A DNA stretch of 64,000 nt from Nymphaea colorata. Its lineage: Eukaryota > Streptophyta > Magnoliopsida > Nymphaeales > Nymphaeaceae. The translations under genes were made by a program, and so were the position numbers. Shown one piece after another: positions 35,835 to 48,865 of this stretch. The DNA is taken from the NCBI RefSeq assembly GCF_008831285.2, contig NC_045139.1, forward strand, positions 4,564,704-4,628,703, in the 5' to 3' direction. Under the pieces are notes generated by a model that was not told the DNA's origin, made no database searches, and was given only the letters and a program-made list of their open reading frames with translations. Every line of letters starts with the position of its first letter. Position 1 is the first letter of the stretch.

Positions 35835-36799
35835 TCATTCTGGCTGGTCATGAGGCAGCTGTCCTCACAAACTTTCAGGACTCGGCGAAGTTCAACCTCC
35901 ATTCCAACAGAATTCTGGCTTAGCATACACCGATCCTAACATTCATATACCCCAAATTACATAGCCAAACTGTATCCTCCAACTCCGTGAAAGCCACCCA
36001 CATTTGAACCCTACATCGAACCATTTCCTAAAACCAGAAGCTATGTTGTATCATATGTTGACCTTTGTTCGGGTGTGAGTAGGAGCCACCACTCGAAGAA
36101 GACCCAAAAGCCCCTCCGTTTCATTTACCTCTGGGGTCTTGGGTTAACTGGTGGGCTTCGGTGGGCTATGATATACCTTCAACTTGCGTATCATGCTCCT
36201 TTTTTTAATGGTCCAAAGAAGTAACAAATACAGGAATCGAGCAAGCGATATACCTTCTATGCACCTGTCTGTTTGAAATAACACCTATAGGAATCAAACA
36301 GGTGATGCACCTTCTACACTTGCTTTCTCGAAATAACACCTACAAGAATCGAGCTGGTGATACACTTTTCACACGCTGCACGACCATTTAGGTATTAAGG
36401 TGCACATATTGTCCTATGTTGGAGACGAATTTTAGAAAAAAAGAAAAAAAAATCCATCTTCAAACCGACCTTTTGCTTATGATTTCAAAAGGAACCACTC
36501 GTTCTAATTTTCTTAACAGGGGACACATATTTCATAAAAATTGTAAAACAGGAGCCTAAATAAATTTCTGCTAACTTGGAAAACGAAAACTGTTAGCTAA
36601 AATAGTGAGATTACAATTTTGCCGTAACGTTGAATACGAAAATCGTTGCCTATGAAAAGAAAACTAAATTCAGGCTATTTTTTGACAATTTTTATTAAAA
36701 ACACACCCTTCGTTAAGAATTAAAAAAAAAAACTCGCAAAGAAGTTGGTGCAATGGCTTGGGTATGACCAGTTCTCGGTAAAAGAGAAGATCATCAATA

Positions 36800-36980
36800 T
36801 CAGAGGCGAAGTTAAGATTTTTTTTAGGGTCGGGCTAAACAGTCGAACCTCTAGATCCAAGTAAGGCCAAATTGAACCTGAATCCAAACAATACATGGCG
36901 CAACTAAATTTTTTAATTTTTTCAATATTTTTTTTTCAATTCGTTGGGGTGGGGCCATGACCCAAGCGCCCCCCCTCCTC
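36800..36980. repeat. Inverted relative of the 35646 element
   Basis: Counterpart of 16975-17166, slightly shorter at its right end. Confidence 0.5.
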
Positions 36981-37213
36981 TGATCGATGTGCAAGTTAAA
37001 GCATAAAAAAAGAAGCACTATGAAGCAGCAAAACAAGCTTGTAAAGAATTTGGCTCTTTGTTAGTCGTTTCAAGTTGAGAGAGAGTTGAATAGAATCGTT
37101 CATTTACTAAATCAACAAAAGAAAAGCAAGTTGTCGGTCGAAAAATCGAGCAAATTGATATTCTAATGAGGCAAATGAGAGATGAGCAGCTTTCGATATT
37201 CGATTGCACTTTT

Positions 37214-37250
37214 CGACTGGTATTCCCAACAAATAAAATGATCCAAAGTT
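37214..37250. other. Filler DNA at a deletion junction, copied from MATE exon 6
   Basis: Unit 1 positions about 17395 and about 17965 are joined here, removing about 570 bp. At the joint is a block (CGACTGGTATTCCCAACAAA onward) that matches the unit 2 MATE exon 6 remnant at about 28538-28574 with about three mismatches. Neither flank accounts for it in unit 1. This looks like templated filler from break repair. Confidence 0.75.
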
Positions 37251-37471
37251 TTGAACCGAACTTTGCCAATTTTCAAAATTTAATAGCATCAGATACATGA
37301 TATTTGTTTAAAAATGAATCTGATTTGAATCTGTATCCAAATCTGATCGGATATTTATGTATATTTGAACCCGAATTTGATCAGATTTCTTAATTGAATA
37401 TTAAATTTTTTTCCATATCCGATTTTTTTGGATCGGATATCTTATTCAAATCGAATATATTGACATTCCTA
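37251..37471. repeat. Truncated hAT MITE, right half only
   Basis: Matches the right part of 17792-18213 and ends TTGACATTCCTA followed by ACCTTGTT. The left half was lost in the deletion described at 37214-37250. Confidence 0.8.
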
Positions 37472-40400
37472 ACCTTGTTTCAACTTATGTATTAATGATG
37501 TTTCTCTTTTTGCAGCACAGAGAGTTGACATTCCAAAAATTCCAAATGAAAACTGACCACTACCAATCCTACCTTCAATTCTACCTTGTTTGTACACCAA
37601 CTCCCTAGATAGATGAGTTCTTTCACCATCCTCTCAAGTTTATTGTTTTCTATACCATCTCATATTTCAATTGTATAGACCACTGTCATCCGAATCGCTC
37701 GAGTCAAATAAGAAGTAACAAGTTGTTTCGATTTAGTGACATATATTCAAGAATGCCATGTGCTTATATTTTCCTAACTTTCAAATATTTTAAGAATGTT
37801 TTACTTTAACAAATTTTTAATATTTTCGATTATCTTTTCAAAAGAAGATCACTTTCTAACTTTGATTGCCAATCGACGACCGATTCAATTGTTTTTTCTT
37901 TTTTTGATAATGGGAACCAATAATTTCTGTCCCTTAAATAGAAACAAGATCATCTGAAAAAATGGAGGTAAGAGGGGAAATGAAAGTAGTGGATACAACA
38001 TGATTAGGCATCAGGTTAAACTGAAAATTTATATATTCAAATGATTTAGGCATTGAAGAGAGTTATATCTTATATAGAACCCGATATCGTGAATGATATG
38101 AAAAATATTTCTTGGTTTCATTTATGGGTGATGAAGACCCATTTCCTATATTTAGGTATAAATATGGTTTTGTTGTATAGCAATATAATTCGGAATTTCC
38201 TTTGAGAAATTTGATTGAATTTCAATTAGAATTTAGAAGGATTCACATGTGATTTAAAAAAAAAAAATTAAGGAGTAATAAACCTGGATTTAGTGTACTT
38301 TAAATTTCATTTTCTTGATTGGCAAGCATAAGGGTATTAAATTAATTGAACCCCATATACATAATGATATATAAAAGATGCTGACTGGTAACGCTTGATA
38401 CAGCCCAATAACTCAATATCTTTTTTGCTAAACATTTAATAAGGGAAGCACTAGAAAAAAAAAAAAGTTATACAAGCAGCTTGACAAATGGGTAAATAAC
38501 AAATAACCTCCCAACTTTTATAGCCTAATAATTACGCATTCAATTTTTTCTTATAATTCTCAAATCGCTACCTCCAAATAAAAAATTCTCTTTAAAGGAG
38601 TAATTTACACAATTACCCATCTCAAAACAAAAAAAACAAAACTGTAAAAAGCAAAAGCTATAAGAAAAATAAAGAAAAAAGATTTTAAAAATCTGCCGGA
38701 TGCCATATGTGCCTGCATGGATTTTTAAGAAGTCGATCACAAAAAAAACTATCGCGATAGGTAAATATAAATATACCTTATTTAATAAATTCCAATTTTC
38801 TGATTTAGCATGAGACTCACTTTAACCAATGATGTAATAGTTGCATGTCTAAAGATCTCCGATCCATCTTAGAAAGAACACAAAATTTCAAATACCAATC
38901 CCGCAGTTTCGTTTGGAAGGGCTTAAGTAGAAGATAGGGATCGACCTATGGATAGTCAATAAGGAAGGGTAGAAGACGCCAATGCTCCACATCATTCATC
39001 CAATACCAATCGGAATGATCACATCACTATTTCTCTCTCGATGCCTGCAGACAATTTGCCAATCAGAATTGCCTATTACATCTTATAGAACAAACGAAAG
39101 AGCACATGAACCAAGGATTCTCAAATTACAAATCTGAGTTTTATATCCATGCCAACATGCCATTTCTTTCTTCCTGATTAGAATAAATGGTTTGCACTTC
39201 AGATCCACATTTGCAGCATTATTTGTTCATTCCAGGTCCAGTAAGAGAAATAGTTTGAACTCCTTCAGATGCATTTTGCGAAGATCGAAACTATTTTTTT
39301 TTCTCTCTCTCATCTTACGATCACAAACTTGTATGGAATATACCAAAGGTTTATGTGAGGGTGCAATATGCAATTATTACAGCCTCAAACAGTTTAGTAA
39401 TTGTTAACTGTAGGATTGTCAATCACTCTATCCCTTGAGTTGTCAACCTGAAAAAATTAGCAGTAATAGTTAAACCCTCTGGCCACAAAATAAGACAGAC
39501 ATCAAGCTAACAAAAATTCCAAAAACAGGGATTAAAAGCTGCACTCTTGCGATCAGCTAACCAAAGAAATTCATGAATGATGTGACACAACATTATTGAC
39601 TAACAAGTAATACTACTGACCTGTTTTTGCCAGTCGGTAAGTGCTGTAATAATAGAGAGAAGAATTGTTTGTGCTGTGGAACCACATAATACACCCAACC
39701 AGTCCAATTGCTCCAAAATGAAAATAGAAGCCTAAAATGGCTGAAATTGGTAGTCCAAGCAGATAAAACACTCCAAGGTTGACATATGCCCCAAGATGCT
39801 GCCATCCGCATCCTCTCGCAACACCTGAATAGATGAAAAAGAGATCGGCATTTGGTGGCTAATAGTTTAAATTAGGTGCATCAGCCAAAATTACCGCTTT
39901 TAATAGATTGAAAAAGATGCCAAAACCTATAGCTTCAGAAGGTTTAAATCTTTTTCTTCACTTATTTTATTGAAAAAGCTGTACACCTGCAAAAAATTGA
40001 AAGTTCATAGTACTTCAGTTGAATCCAGTTTTAGGCTTCTTTTATACAATCTAAGAACAAATAACTAGTCCACTCTTTATGCAAGAAAATCTTTAGTTCA
40101 ATCTGTATCTGTTTTGATTCTTCCTTTCAGCGGAGTGGGCATCCAGTTAAACCTAGGTAAGGCTTTTAATGCATCTTGCAGTACACGTCTTGCTTGACAT
40201 TACCAACTTGATGCGATGACCTGAAAAAGGCACATGTTTTTATTCATGATTAGATCATGATCTGTTGTGTAGAGTTCCTCTCATGTAGATGCTGAAGTTC
40301 TCCACAAGTACCAGCCTTGAGGTGGTTTCCTTAACCCCATGAATTACGCAATTCATGAAGTGCATGTGTGACTGGAACTGGACTGTCTTTCATGCATGGC

Positions 40401-41539
40401 AAGCATGTCTAATTAATTCCCAAGCATTCGATTGGAGCATTCTCTTTAGGAGTAAATTGTCCAATCACAAAATCATTTAACCTGAGAGCACTCCTTGGAT
40501 TGCATCCATGCATGATGACAGGGAAACTAAAGGCACCACCTTCGCAACATACAGGACGACTTCCTTGTCGCTGCTGTAAGCATATCCCAACAGATATCTG
40601 ATGGCATACAGAGTCGTACTCACAATTAACATGTCTATGACAGCAAGCAATATAACAACGAAAACAGCTGACCGAGCTCTTCTTGACCATCCAGCTCCTA
40701 ATTCATTTGAAATGCGAGTGCTGCAATAAAAGCAAACATATGAACATTAAAACGAATAAAATTTGATAACAAATCAATTTAAGCATATCTTAACTTCTTA
40801 TATTAATGATAGAGGGTGAGAAGTGGACCTTGCAGCAGCACCAAGACCATATGGTATAGAATAAACCACATTCAGGGTGTAAACACTGTTTAGGAGCACA
40901 AATAGAAGTTATGTCAAAGAAATTTCTTGATCTTGAAAATGGAGACTAAAATGAGCCTCTAAAAGAAAGCAACTAAATTGTGGTTCCACTGATAAAACAG
41001 GGCATCTGTTATACACAGGAAAGACATGTAACAGTGCCATTTCTCATTCTATAATGTCACGAAAGACAATAAATCAGACCACAAATGTAATCTTCCTGGT
41101 TTCTTTGATAAGAACATCCCTCTCAAACAAATCAAAGCACTCTTAGGTTATTTACTTAAAATAGGAAAAGTAAACTGATCTGCTTCATAGCCAATGCAGT
41201 AACTGATTCAACAAGAGCTATGTGTGGTTTTTTAGCAGCCTTATTATTGGTTGAAGTTGATTTGGGTGATCTTAAGCATAAAATACATCTAAAGTATAGA
41301 ACTGGTGTTCAAAAGAACCAAGTGCGGGTGTTTCCTTATTCAATCCATAGGGGATCTCTGTAACACATGTTCAAGTCACAGATATAATCCTTTAACTTTG
41401 AAGAGTGGAAATTTTGTTAGCTTAAGAAACCACCGAGCTATACATTAATGAAAATCTGCAGCACAATTTCTTTATACTTTATAGCAATAATTCATGCTAC
41501 ACATTGTACTCTAAAGAGAATGATAAAGCAGTGTTGTAC

Positions 41540-41725
41540 GTATTGTACGATACAAGCCCGTATCGTACGATATGAGTGTATCGTATCGATTACATTTTAC
41601 GATACGAACACCCCCCGTATCGTAAATGGAGGGTGTATCGGCCCTGTATCGCACGTATCGTGCGATATAGGGCCCGTATTGTACGATACGGGGCAATAAG
41701 CCCCTATCACACGATACGTGCTAAT
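41540..41725. promoter_or_regulatory. Subterminal GTATCG repeat cluster, left end of hAT
   Basis: At least a dozen copies of TATCG / CGATA words in both orientations, several forming palindromes such as CGTATCGTACGATA. A smaller cluster lies at about 44850-44920. Clustered subterminal hexamers are where hAT transposases bind; the assignment is by analogy. Confidence 0.65.
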
Positions 41726-42061
41726 TTTTAAAAAGAGGCTCCCGACGCATCTTTTTCTTTAAAACGTCTGAGGGTTCTTCATTTGTAATGTGGGGATTGT
41801 GCATTCAAGGGGGGAGATCATCAAATTTCACCGTGAAAACATCGATTTTCACCATGAAATCAAAGATTAAAGGGTCATATTGTGCGTGGGTGGTTGATTT
41901 TCGTTGGGAGGAAAGAGGTTTTCTTCATTTCTTCTTCGTAAGGTTTGAAATCTCATGTTTTTACCATATATTCATAATTTTTTATCGTACAATCGTACAT
42001 TGAAAGATTTGGAATGTTTTTCATTAAGTTTACCACAGGATTTCGTTTTTATTTTTTGAAG

Positions 42062-44537
42062 ATATCGATCCTACATGGCAATGGTGCGAAAGGGTGAAGG
42101 GGAATAACCACTTGAAACTCAAATGTAGCTTTTGTGGGAATACATTTTCAGGAGGAATTAGTAAAATGAAACACTATTTGGCAGGACCTCCAAAGATGTG
42201 TCTCCTTGTGTTGGAGGACCAAACAAACCTTTGCCTTCATTTGTGCGTCAGTAATGTTTAGATATGTTTCATGTTTTACATCAAAAGAGGATACAAAAAG
42301 AAATTGAAGAGGCAGATGTAGGCTATAATGAGCCTTTGGAAGATGAAGAAAAGAGGAAGAAACTTATGAATGTGATGATAAAGATGATAGCAGTCTAAGA
42401 ACAGATTTGAAAACCTCAAGATGTAGAGATCTTAGAGGAAAAAGGATCATGTAATCTAGCATAACGGGGAGGAAGAAAAGAGACACAACAAATACTAGGG
42501 CCAGGCGTGGTATGCGACCACATAGTGGTAGAGTTCCTACTGGTAGGTCTAGTGTTGGTTCTATTAAGAGTTTTTTCCCTTCATATGCTAGCCCAGGTGC
42601 TCAGCTGCAGATTCGTGCTGCTATGACATCTAAAGATATGCTATGTCATGCACAAAAGATGGTAGGTAAATGGTTTTATGATGCATATATTCCATTTAAT
42701 GCATCTAATTCTTTTCAATTCCAAGCCATGGCAGATGCAATTGCTTCTATAGGTCCCAAATTCAAAATGCCATCATATCATCAGTTGAGGGGTAAAATTC
42801 TTCAGGATACAGTCAAAGAAGTGTCTAAACATTGCGATGAGTTGAAATTATGTTGGAAGGAAATAGGTTGCTTCATTATGTCAGATGGATGAACTGATAC
42901 AAGGTCAAGAACACTTGTAAATTTTCTTGTTTATTACCCTAAAGGTACAATGTTCTTGAAATCTCTTGACTTATTTGATGTTCCTAAGATTGCTGAGATT
43001 TTGTTTAATGTTTTTGATAATGTCGTACAAGAAGTTGGACCTGCAAACAATGTATAGTTTATTACAGATAATGCTGCAAATTATAGAGCTGCAGGAGATT
43101 TGTTATTTCAAAAGTATAGTGCCACTCATTGTGTTAATCTAATCCTTCAAGATCTTAATGAGATGCATGATATGAAATCAGTCATTGACCAATGTCAAGA
43201 GGTAACAAAATATATCTATAATCATGTATATGTATTGAGTTTGATGAGAAAATTTACAAAAGGAGTTGAATTAATACGACCTGCACAAACTAGATTTGTC
43301 ACAAATGTATTGACTGTGCAGAGTGTGGTGAAACAAAGAATTCCTTTGAGGCAGATGTTCGCTAGTGAAGAATGGGCTACATATCCACATGCTCATAAAA
43401 GAAATGCTTCTTTAGTTGTGGATATTGTGTTCAATAACGAATTTTGGGAATCATGTGTGAATCTATTGAAGGTTTGTGTTCCATTAGTTAAAGTTCTCAG
43501 GTTAGCTGACATCGAGGATAGACCTTCCATAAGGTACTTATATGAGGTTATGGATAAAGCAAAAGAGGCAATTCAAAACAATTTGAAAGGAAAGAAAAAG
43601 TTATATATGCCCATATGGAAGATTATAGATAAAAGGTGGACTAGACAGTTTCATCAACATCTTCATGCAGTAGCTTACTATCTAAATCCTGCAATTAGAT
43701 TTTTTCCTACATTTAAGAAGGACAGAGAAGTCTTAGGTGGTTTATTGGATTGTATTAACGTGTTAGTGACAGATTCTAGAGAACAAGATGTTGTGCATAA
43801 TGAGTTGGATCTATATGATACTCGTTTTCAAAACATGAGACAACATGTCGCCATTCGAGCCAGAACAACCATGCGTTGAGGTAAATACATAGAAATTTTT
43901 AATTTACTTTACATTTGTTACATTTGATTCTTTTAAAACTTTTACATTGATTTGTTATATTTTTGTTTAGATTTGTGGTGGAATATGTATGAGTTTGATT
44001 GTTCAAACCTAGCACGTTTTGCAATCAAAGTCCTCAACCAGACATGCAGTGTAAGTGGATGCGAAAGGAACTGGAGTGTGTTCCAACATATCCATAACAA
44101 AAAAAGGAATAGACTCGAACATAAAAGGTTGAATGCCCTTGTCTTTGTTCGATATAATATGAGGTTGAAACAAAGGTAATATAGACATATAACTTAATTT
44201 TTACATTTTTTGTACAATATATTTATATGAAATTATATATTAACATGTTTTCTCTTATTTAACGTAGAGAATAGAAAAATCATTAGCAAGGAAGCATACA
44301 TCTCAGTTTGATCCTATCAGCTTGAAAAATTTTAACGATCTAGAGCCATGGGTTGAGGAAGAACCAAGTACAATATTTGATGATGAAGATCTTGAATGCT
44401 TCAACCTTAAAGTTGAAGCAACAGAAGGCTTTGTTGATGAAGGAGAGTCTGATACTGTCACTGCTGGTGCTGAATATGTTGGTGAGGATCTTCCAATTCT
44501 TTACGATGAAGATGAAGATGATGAAGATTATGAATGA
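42062..44537 (+). pseudogene. hAT transposase (BED, DUF659-like, dimerisation domain), disabled
   Basis: The N-terminal BED zinc finger is at about 42062-42190 (LKCSFCGNTFSGGISKMKHYL), with a frame slip just after it. The DUF659-like and RNase H-like region is open from 42512 to 43879 except for two nonsense codons, TGA at 42890-42892 and TAG at 43055-43057. TGA replaces the usual Trp of SDGWTD and TAG the usual Gln before FITDNAANY. The C-terminal dimerisation domain is 43975-44178 (SVSGCERNWSVFQHIHNKKR). An acidic tail exon follows to 44537. The dispersed intact blocks mean the element died recently, but it cannot make transposase. Confidence 0.88.
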
Positions 44538-45256
44538 TGAATCATCAATGAGAGTCAAGTCAAGAGTGCTTTCATTTTATATATATCGAACGACTTAAGA
44601 GTTATGAATCTATGGTTGTTGAATACTTGAATGTTTTATCAGTTTATTGCTTATGCTTTCTTGAATGATATTGTTATGAATTTTGATGTCATTGAATGAT
44701 GAACGCGTAAGTTTATAGCAATAATAAGTCTATCACTATCTCAAACATGTTTTCTATGAAGAATTATTATTTTAATTTTTTCTGATTTTTTATGAATTTT
44801 CTGATTTTTTTTTAAATTTTTCTGATTTATTAATAATTTTTAAAAAAATTTACGATGCGGTTATGATACGTTACGATACAGCGTATTTCAAAGCTCGACC
44901 GATACGGCTTACGATACACGTTTTACAACATTGGGATAAAGTGATGTAAGGCACCTGAGGCTGTGATTATTAGTAATGATATTCAAAATAAAATAGCTCA
45001 TGGATGAAAGCCTGGGGAATGAAGCCATACCAAATTGAAAGAACTGAAGCGTGCACCTTAGGATCAGGTAAAAGTGCGGAAAGCAATATCAGCAGTTCAA
45101 TTATCCAGTATTCCAGACTGTATCGAAGCAAACGCCAGCCAATAAAAAAAAAAAAAGTCTAAAATGAAATGACATAAGAAAGTTGATGAAGAAAACAAAT
45201 AGAAAGAATGCACTGAGAGTAATCCAATAAAAAATTTTACCAAATCATGACTGCAA

Positions 45257-45659
45257 TAGACTGGGGCAACAAGCCGGGCCGGGTCAGCCCGACCCGGTAA
45301 AACCCGGCCCGGGCCCAAAACTCGGCCCGGGCCTGGACCGATAGCCTGGGTCCCGACCCAGCCCGGGCCGATAGCCCGGGTCCCGGCCCGGCCCGTTTGG
45401 TAATAAAAAATATTTTTTAATTATAAAATAATTTTTTTGTAATATAAAATATATTTTTAATAATAAAATACATATTATAAAATTTAAAAAAAATTAAAAA
45501 ATATTTTTTAATTATAAACGGGCCGTTTTCTTTGCCCGAACCCGGACCCGGACCCGAACGCAGGCCCGGAGAGCCGGGCTGTTTTCTCGGCCTGGACCCG
45601 GACCCGACCGGGCCGGGTACTGGGTACCCTATGGATACCCGGCCCATTGCCCAGGTCTA
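45257..45659. mobile_element. GC-rich hAT-like MITE inside exon 2 of MATE copy B
   Basis: About 403 bp. The ends TAGACTGGGGCAA and TTGCCCAGGTCTA are imperfect inverted repeats. The arms are made of GGCCCGGG words and the centre is AT-rich. It sits about 15 bp from the 3' end of exon 2, between TGACTGCA and GTGCAGAT, where copies A and C are uninterrupted. The flanks suggest an imperfect 7-8 bp duplication, as in hAT elements. Confidence 0.8.
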
Positions 45660-46713
45660 AGTGCAGATGGAAGTGCATGACGAAGGAAGTTTTGTATCCC
45701 ATGAAAGGCCTCCGTTGTGAATAGAGAAATTGTCTTCTTACATGCATATGAAACTTTGGTATGTAGTGCTAATATAACCAAGTTCATCCAATAGGAGAGA
45801 CTGACAGAAATAGCTGCTCCAATGTGTCCTATCCTAAATTTAAAGACCAACAGCCAACAAACAAGAACATGGAAGCAGAGAGTCACAACAGCACCAAACA
45901 GCAATGGCAATACTACACTCTGTGACTACAGAAACTTTACTAATGGTAGCAAAAGAGCAGCACCAAAAAGTCCTGGGATCAAGAAGACAGCATATTTGCC
46001 TGCTTCATGGGCAATCGCACGGTCTTGCCCTATCAAAATGAGGAGTTTCTTCATGTAGAACCATAAAAGAGTTATTGGGATGCAGACAAGCAGGAGGGTT
46101 ACTATAGCCTTTTGTGTATATACTCCCACCTTTTGGTACTGTTCTGTCCCATATGCTTGACCACGTAATGTCTCCAAGGCACTTGCCATTCCAAGCTGTT
46201 GACGCCAAATGATACCAACCAGTCAGAGTTACAAGCTTACAGTGAAGCAAGCCGCTTCTACATATTGTAACGAAGCCATTGCTAGAAGTATCTTATGATA
46301 AATGAAAATGAATCAAATTTTTTTCTTTGTTGATTCTCAACTTTTGTCGTTGTTTTAAGCTTTGTTTTGAGTTTCTTTGGTGAAGAATAGGAGATGCATT
46401 TAGCAGCAAATATAGGGATATGACCATTTCTTTGAAGTTTCTAATATGAATTTAACAATGGAAATGTCAACAATGATTATGTGCCTGTGATACAGGACTT
46501 TGCCAATCATTCCCTTCCAAAGATCAGAAAATAAATTGCACGTCTAAATTCAATGATATATCATACATCTAAGCCATCTGGAGTGCAAGGGGCTGCCGTA
46601 TGCTGCAATTTGTTTATTTTCTAGACCACCACTCCTATAGAAAACCATTTTGACTCCGCCAGAAGATGAGCAGATTAGATAATCCGCCAAATCATTTCCA
46701 CAAGGAGACTAAC

Positions 46714-47032
46714 TGATGCAAGAAGAATTAAGATTAACTGATCTTAATCCAACTGCATCCACAACTAAGCTAATAACTATGCTTAACACTAACTATAACT
46801 TGGGAAAGAGAAGAATAGGAGAGAAAAACGACAAACTATTTCTTTAAGCAAACGACTATACTAAGAGAGAAAACTAAAAGGGATTGCATTTCTAAATCAC
46901 CCTCCTACAAAATGAACCAATGTCCCCCTTTTATAGAGAAAGGGATGGATTGTGGATCTGGAACCATTTACAAGTATTGAAAATTTAACTAGATCCAATT
47001 ATAAGATGTGGTTACGCTTTCATCTTGTATGA
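46714..47032 (-). repeat. 3' LTR of the minus-strand LTR element
   Basis: About 319 bp. It matches 48866-49560 once the nested MITE is removed; its inner end is less certain. Confidence 0.8.
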
Positions 47033-47199
47033 GACTCCCCTAGTTGGAAAAGGGTCGCTCTCGACGAGTTTAAATTTTCATTATGCCAAAATGATTCTTC
47101 ACCTTAGAGGGTTTGAATAAGGTTTTGATCTGCTGAACAAAAGGACCTGCCGCCTGCGTATTATAAAGTGGTGGTTTGCTCATTATCTTCTTATGATGA

Positions 47200-47748
47200 T
47201 CAAGGTGGCAGCTTCAATGGTGGCTTTGGAGAAGGAATGCAAGCTTGGACATGATTTCTGGGCATCCCCAAATCAGATCCATTCTCAAATGATGGAAGGA
47301 ACTGGGTCCGATCTAGGTTAGGAGACAACATCATATCCAAACCGGGTTGAAAAGAGGTGGTTATGTTGCCTAGACCCGGATTCGAACGCATATTCCCGGG
47401 AATCGGGCGATACGGTCCGAATGGGGACCACAACCCGAATCGGTTTGAACCGGTCTCACGAGAGACCAGTTCGACCTATCGGGCCTCTCGAAAGGATTCG
47501 AGAGGTCGGGATCGGGGTTCCCCTTTCCGCCTCAGGCAGAGAGGGGAAATCACCGGCGGAGGGTGGGGCGGCCACTGCCCCCCTCCCACGATGATGGTGG
47601 GTGGACAGCGGTGGCGGGCGACCCCCCCCCCCCCCCCCCCCCCCCCCAGTTCTCGTACTTCGGCGGCTGGCAGAGCGACAGACAGCGGCCGGTAGGACAG
47701 AGGCACCTCCAATTTTTGCCTCCAGGTTGCAGAAGTGCTGGCGGCATT
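47200..47748 (-). other. Interior of LTR element, low-similarity ORF region
   Basis: A minus-strand ORF at 47433-47200 is Pro/Asn/Leu-rich with no recognisable domain, possibly a gag remnant. Pro- and Gly-rich ORFs at 47456-47790 on both strands are translations of the poly-C tract and are not genes. Confidence 0.4.
47622..47647. repeat. C26 homopolymer
   Basis: An uninterrupted run of 26 C in a GC-rich stretch. The length may be affected by assembly. Confidence 0.9.
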
Positions 47749-48187
47749 TAGGGATGTCAACGGATCGGATTCGGATTGGATACATCTTCAACCATATCCG
47801 TTTTTTCGGATAGTCATATATTCGAATTCGAATTCGGACAAAGCAAAGTCATATCCGAATCCGAAATCCGATTTTACAATCCGAATCCGATTTTTATATT
47901 TATATCCGAATCCGAATCCGAATTTTGAACCGAATTTTGCCATTTTTCAAGCATTAGATGGAGGATATTTGTCTAAAACTGAATCCGATCCGAATCCGTA
48001 TCCGAATCCAATTCGATATTCATGTATATCCGAATCTGAATCCGAATCCGAATCCGATCGGATGTCATTTATTAAATCCGAATCCGATCCGATTTCTTAA
48101 TCGGATATTAAATTTTTATCCATATCGGTTTTTTTCGGATCAAATGGGTCTGATATCCTATCCAAACCGGATATATTGACATCCCTA
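47749..48187. mobile_element. hAT-type MITE (TAGGGATGTCAA family), nested
   Basis: 439 bp, TAGGGATGTCAACGG to TTGACATCCCTA, flanked by a perfect 8-bp duplication GCGGCATT (47741-47748, 48188-48195). The interior is dominated by ATCCGA / TCGGAT hexamers. It is younger-looking than its relative at 17792-18213. Confidence 0.92.
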
Positions 48188-48233
48188 GCGGCATTCCCTG
48201 CACCGCCATCATCCTCGCGGCGTTCCCTGCACC

Positions 48234-48500
48234 TTGTTTTCTGCGTGTCTTTTTTCTTTTTTGCTTTCTTCTTCCATTGTTAGGGTTTCTTGCATTCGAG
48301 GAAGCTGGATGGCGCAAGAGGGCAGAGAGTACCAGAATGAGAGGGAGCTCCTGTTCAGAGTACAAGATAACTGCCGTGCTTCACCTGGTCCACCCAACGT
48401 GATGGGAAGACCTGTCGCTGCCAACGCTCCCTTCGCCGGACACGGCGCCTTCGTCTGCTCACCGGTGGGCAGACCAACAAGGGCCGAGATTTCTGCCTAA
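48234..48500 (+). other. Possible captured host first exon inside the LTR element
   Basis: Reads like a plant 5' leader (TTAGGGTTTCTTGCATTCG) followed by ATG at 48309 and MAQEGREYQNERELLFRVQ. The plus frame is open from 48234 to 48500, against the element orientation. I do not recognise the protein. It could be a transduced gene fragment or chance. Confidence 0.35.
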
Positions 48501-48709
48501 TGATGTCAGGAGGATGTGGCGGGGAGCCTTGGCGTCGGATTTGGTATGCCTGCCACCAACTGAGCTTCGACGGGAACTGATGCATAATCCTGATTTCAGA
48601 TTTCCCCAAAAACCATGGCGCCTCTCTGAAAGGGATCCCGTGACTGCTCGCTTCCTTCAACTTCCGATGGGAAGATGGCATGACTGTGGTTCACACTAGT
48701 AAGCAGGTG

Positions 48710-48821
48710 AGAAACTCTGTGCTTTCTGCAAAATTGAACAAAACATCCCCTTGAATTCGTCCCTAAACTCATCAAACCTTTGATCGATGAGATCTAAGAT
48801 CTGTTGCACTCGTTCTTCCAT
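48710..48821 (-). pseudogene. gag-like N-terminus of the LTR element
   Basis: From ATG at 48821 the minus strand encodes MEERVQQILDLIDQRFDEFR and about 18 more residues, a short coiled-coil-like start typical of plant retroelement gag. It follows the primer binding site by about 30 bp. No downstream pol was found. Confidence 0.55.
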
Positions 48822-48865
48822 TAACCGTAGAATTTTGCTTCTTTCTAAACCCTGCTCTGATAAAT

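Larger units (their letters stand above)
34745..39393. other. Noncoding spacer downstream of MATE copy B
   Basis: No supported gene. It is collinear with 14925-20140 of unit 1, with the same inverted MITE pair (35646-35834, about 36800-36980), and with a deletion at 37214-37250 that removed the left half of the hAT MITE. Confidence 0.65.
41529..44933 (+). mobile_element. hAT transposon in intron 3 of MATE copy B
   Basis: 3405 bp. The ends CAGTGTTGTA and TACAACATTG are near-perfect short inverted repeats. The 8-bp flanks TGATAAAG (41521-41528) and GGATAAAG (44934-44941) are the target duplication with one change; unit 1 has a single GGATAAAG at the matching place. Both ends carry many GTATCG / CGATAC words. 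The interior encodes a BED finger, a DUF659-like region and an hAT dimerisation domain on the plus strand, opposite to the host gene. Confidence 0.92.

Noticed and set aside
44322-44537. Separate small acidic protein gene
   Set aside because: It lies inside the hAT element just after the dimerisation domain and reads best as the acidic C-terminal tail exon of the transposase.
47456-47813. Pro-rich and Gly-rich ORFs
   Set aside because: They arise from the C26 tract and neighbouring GC-rich sequence, with open frames on both strands.
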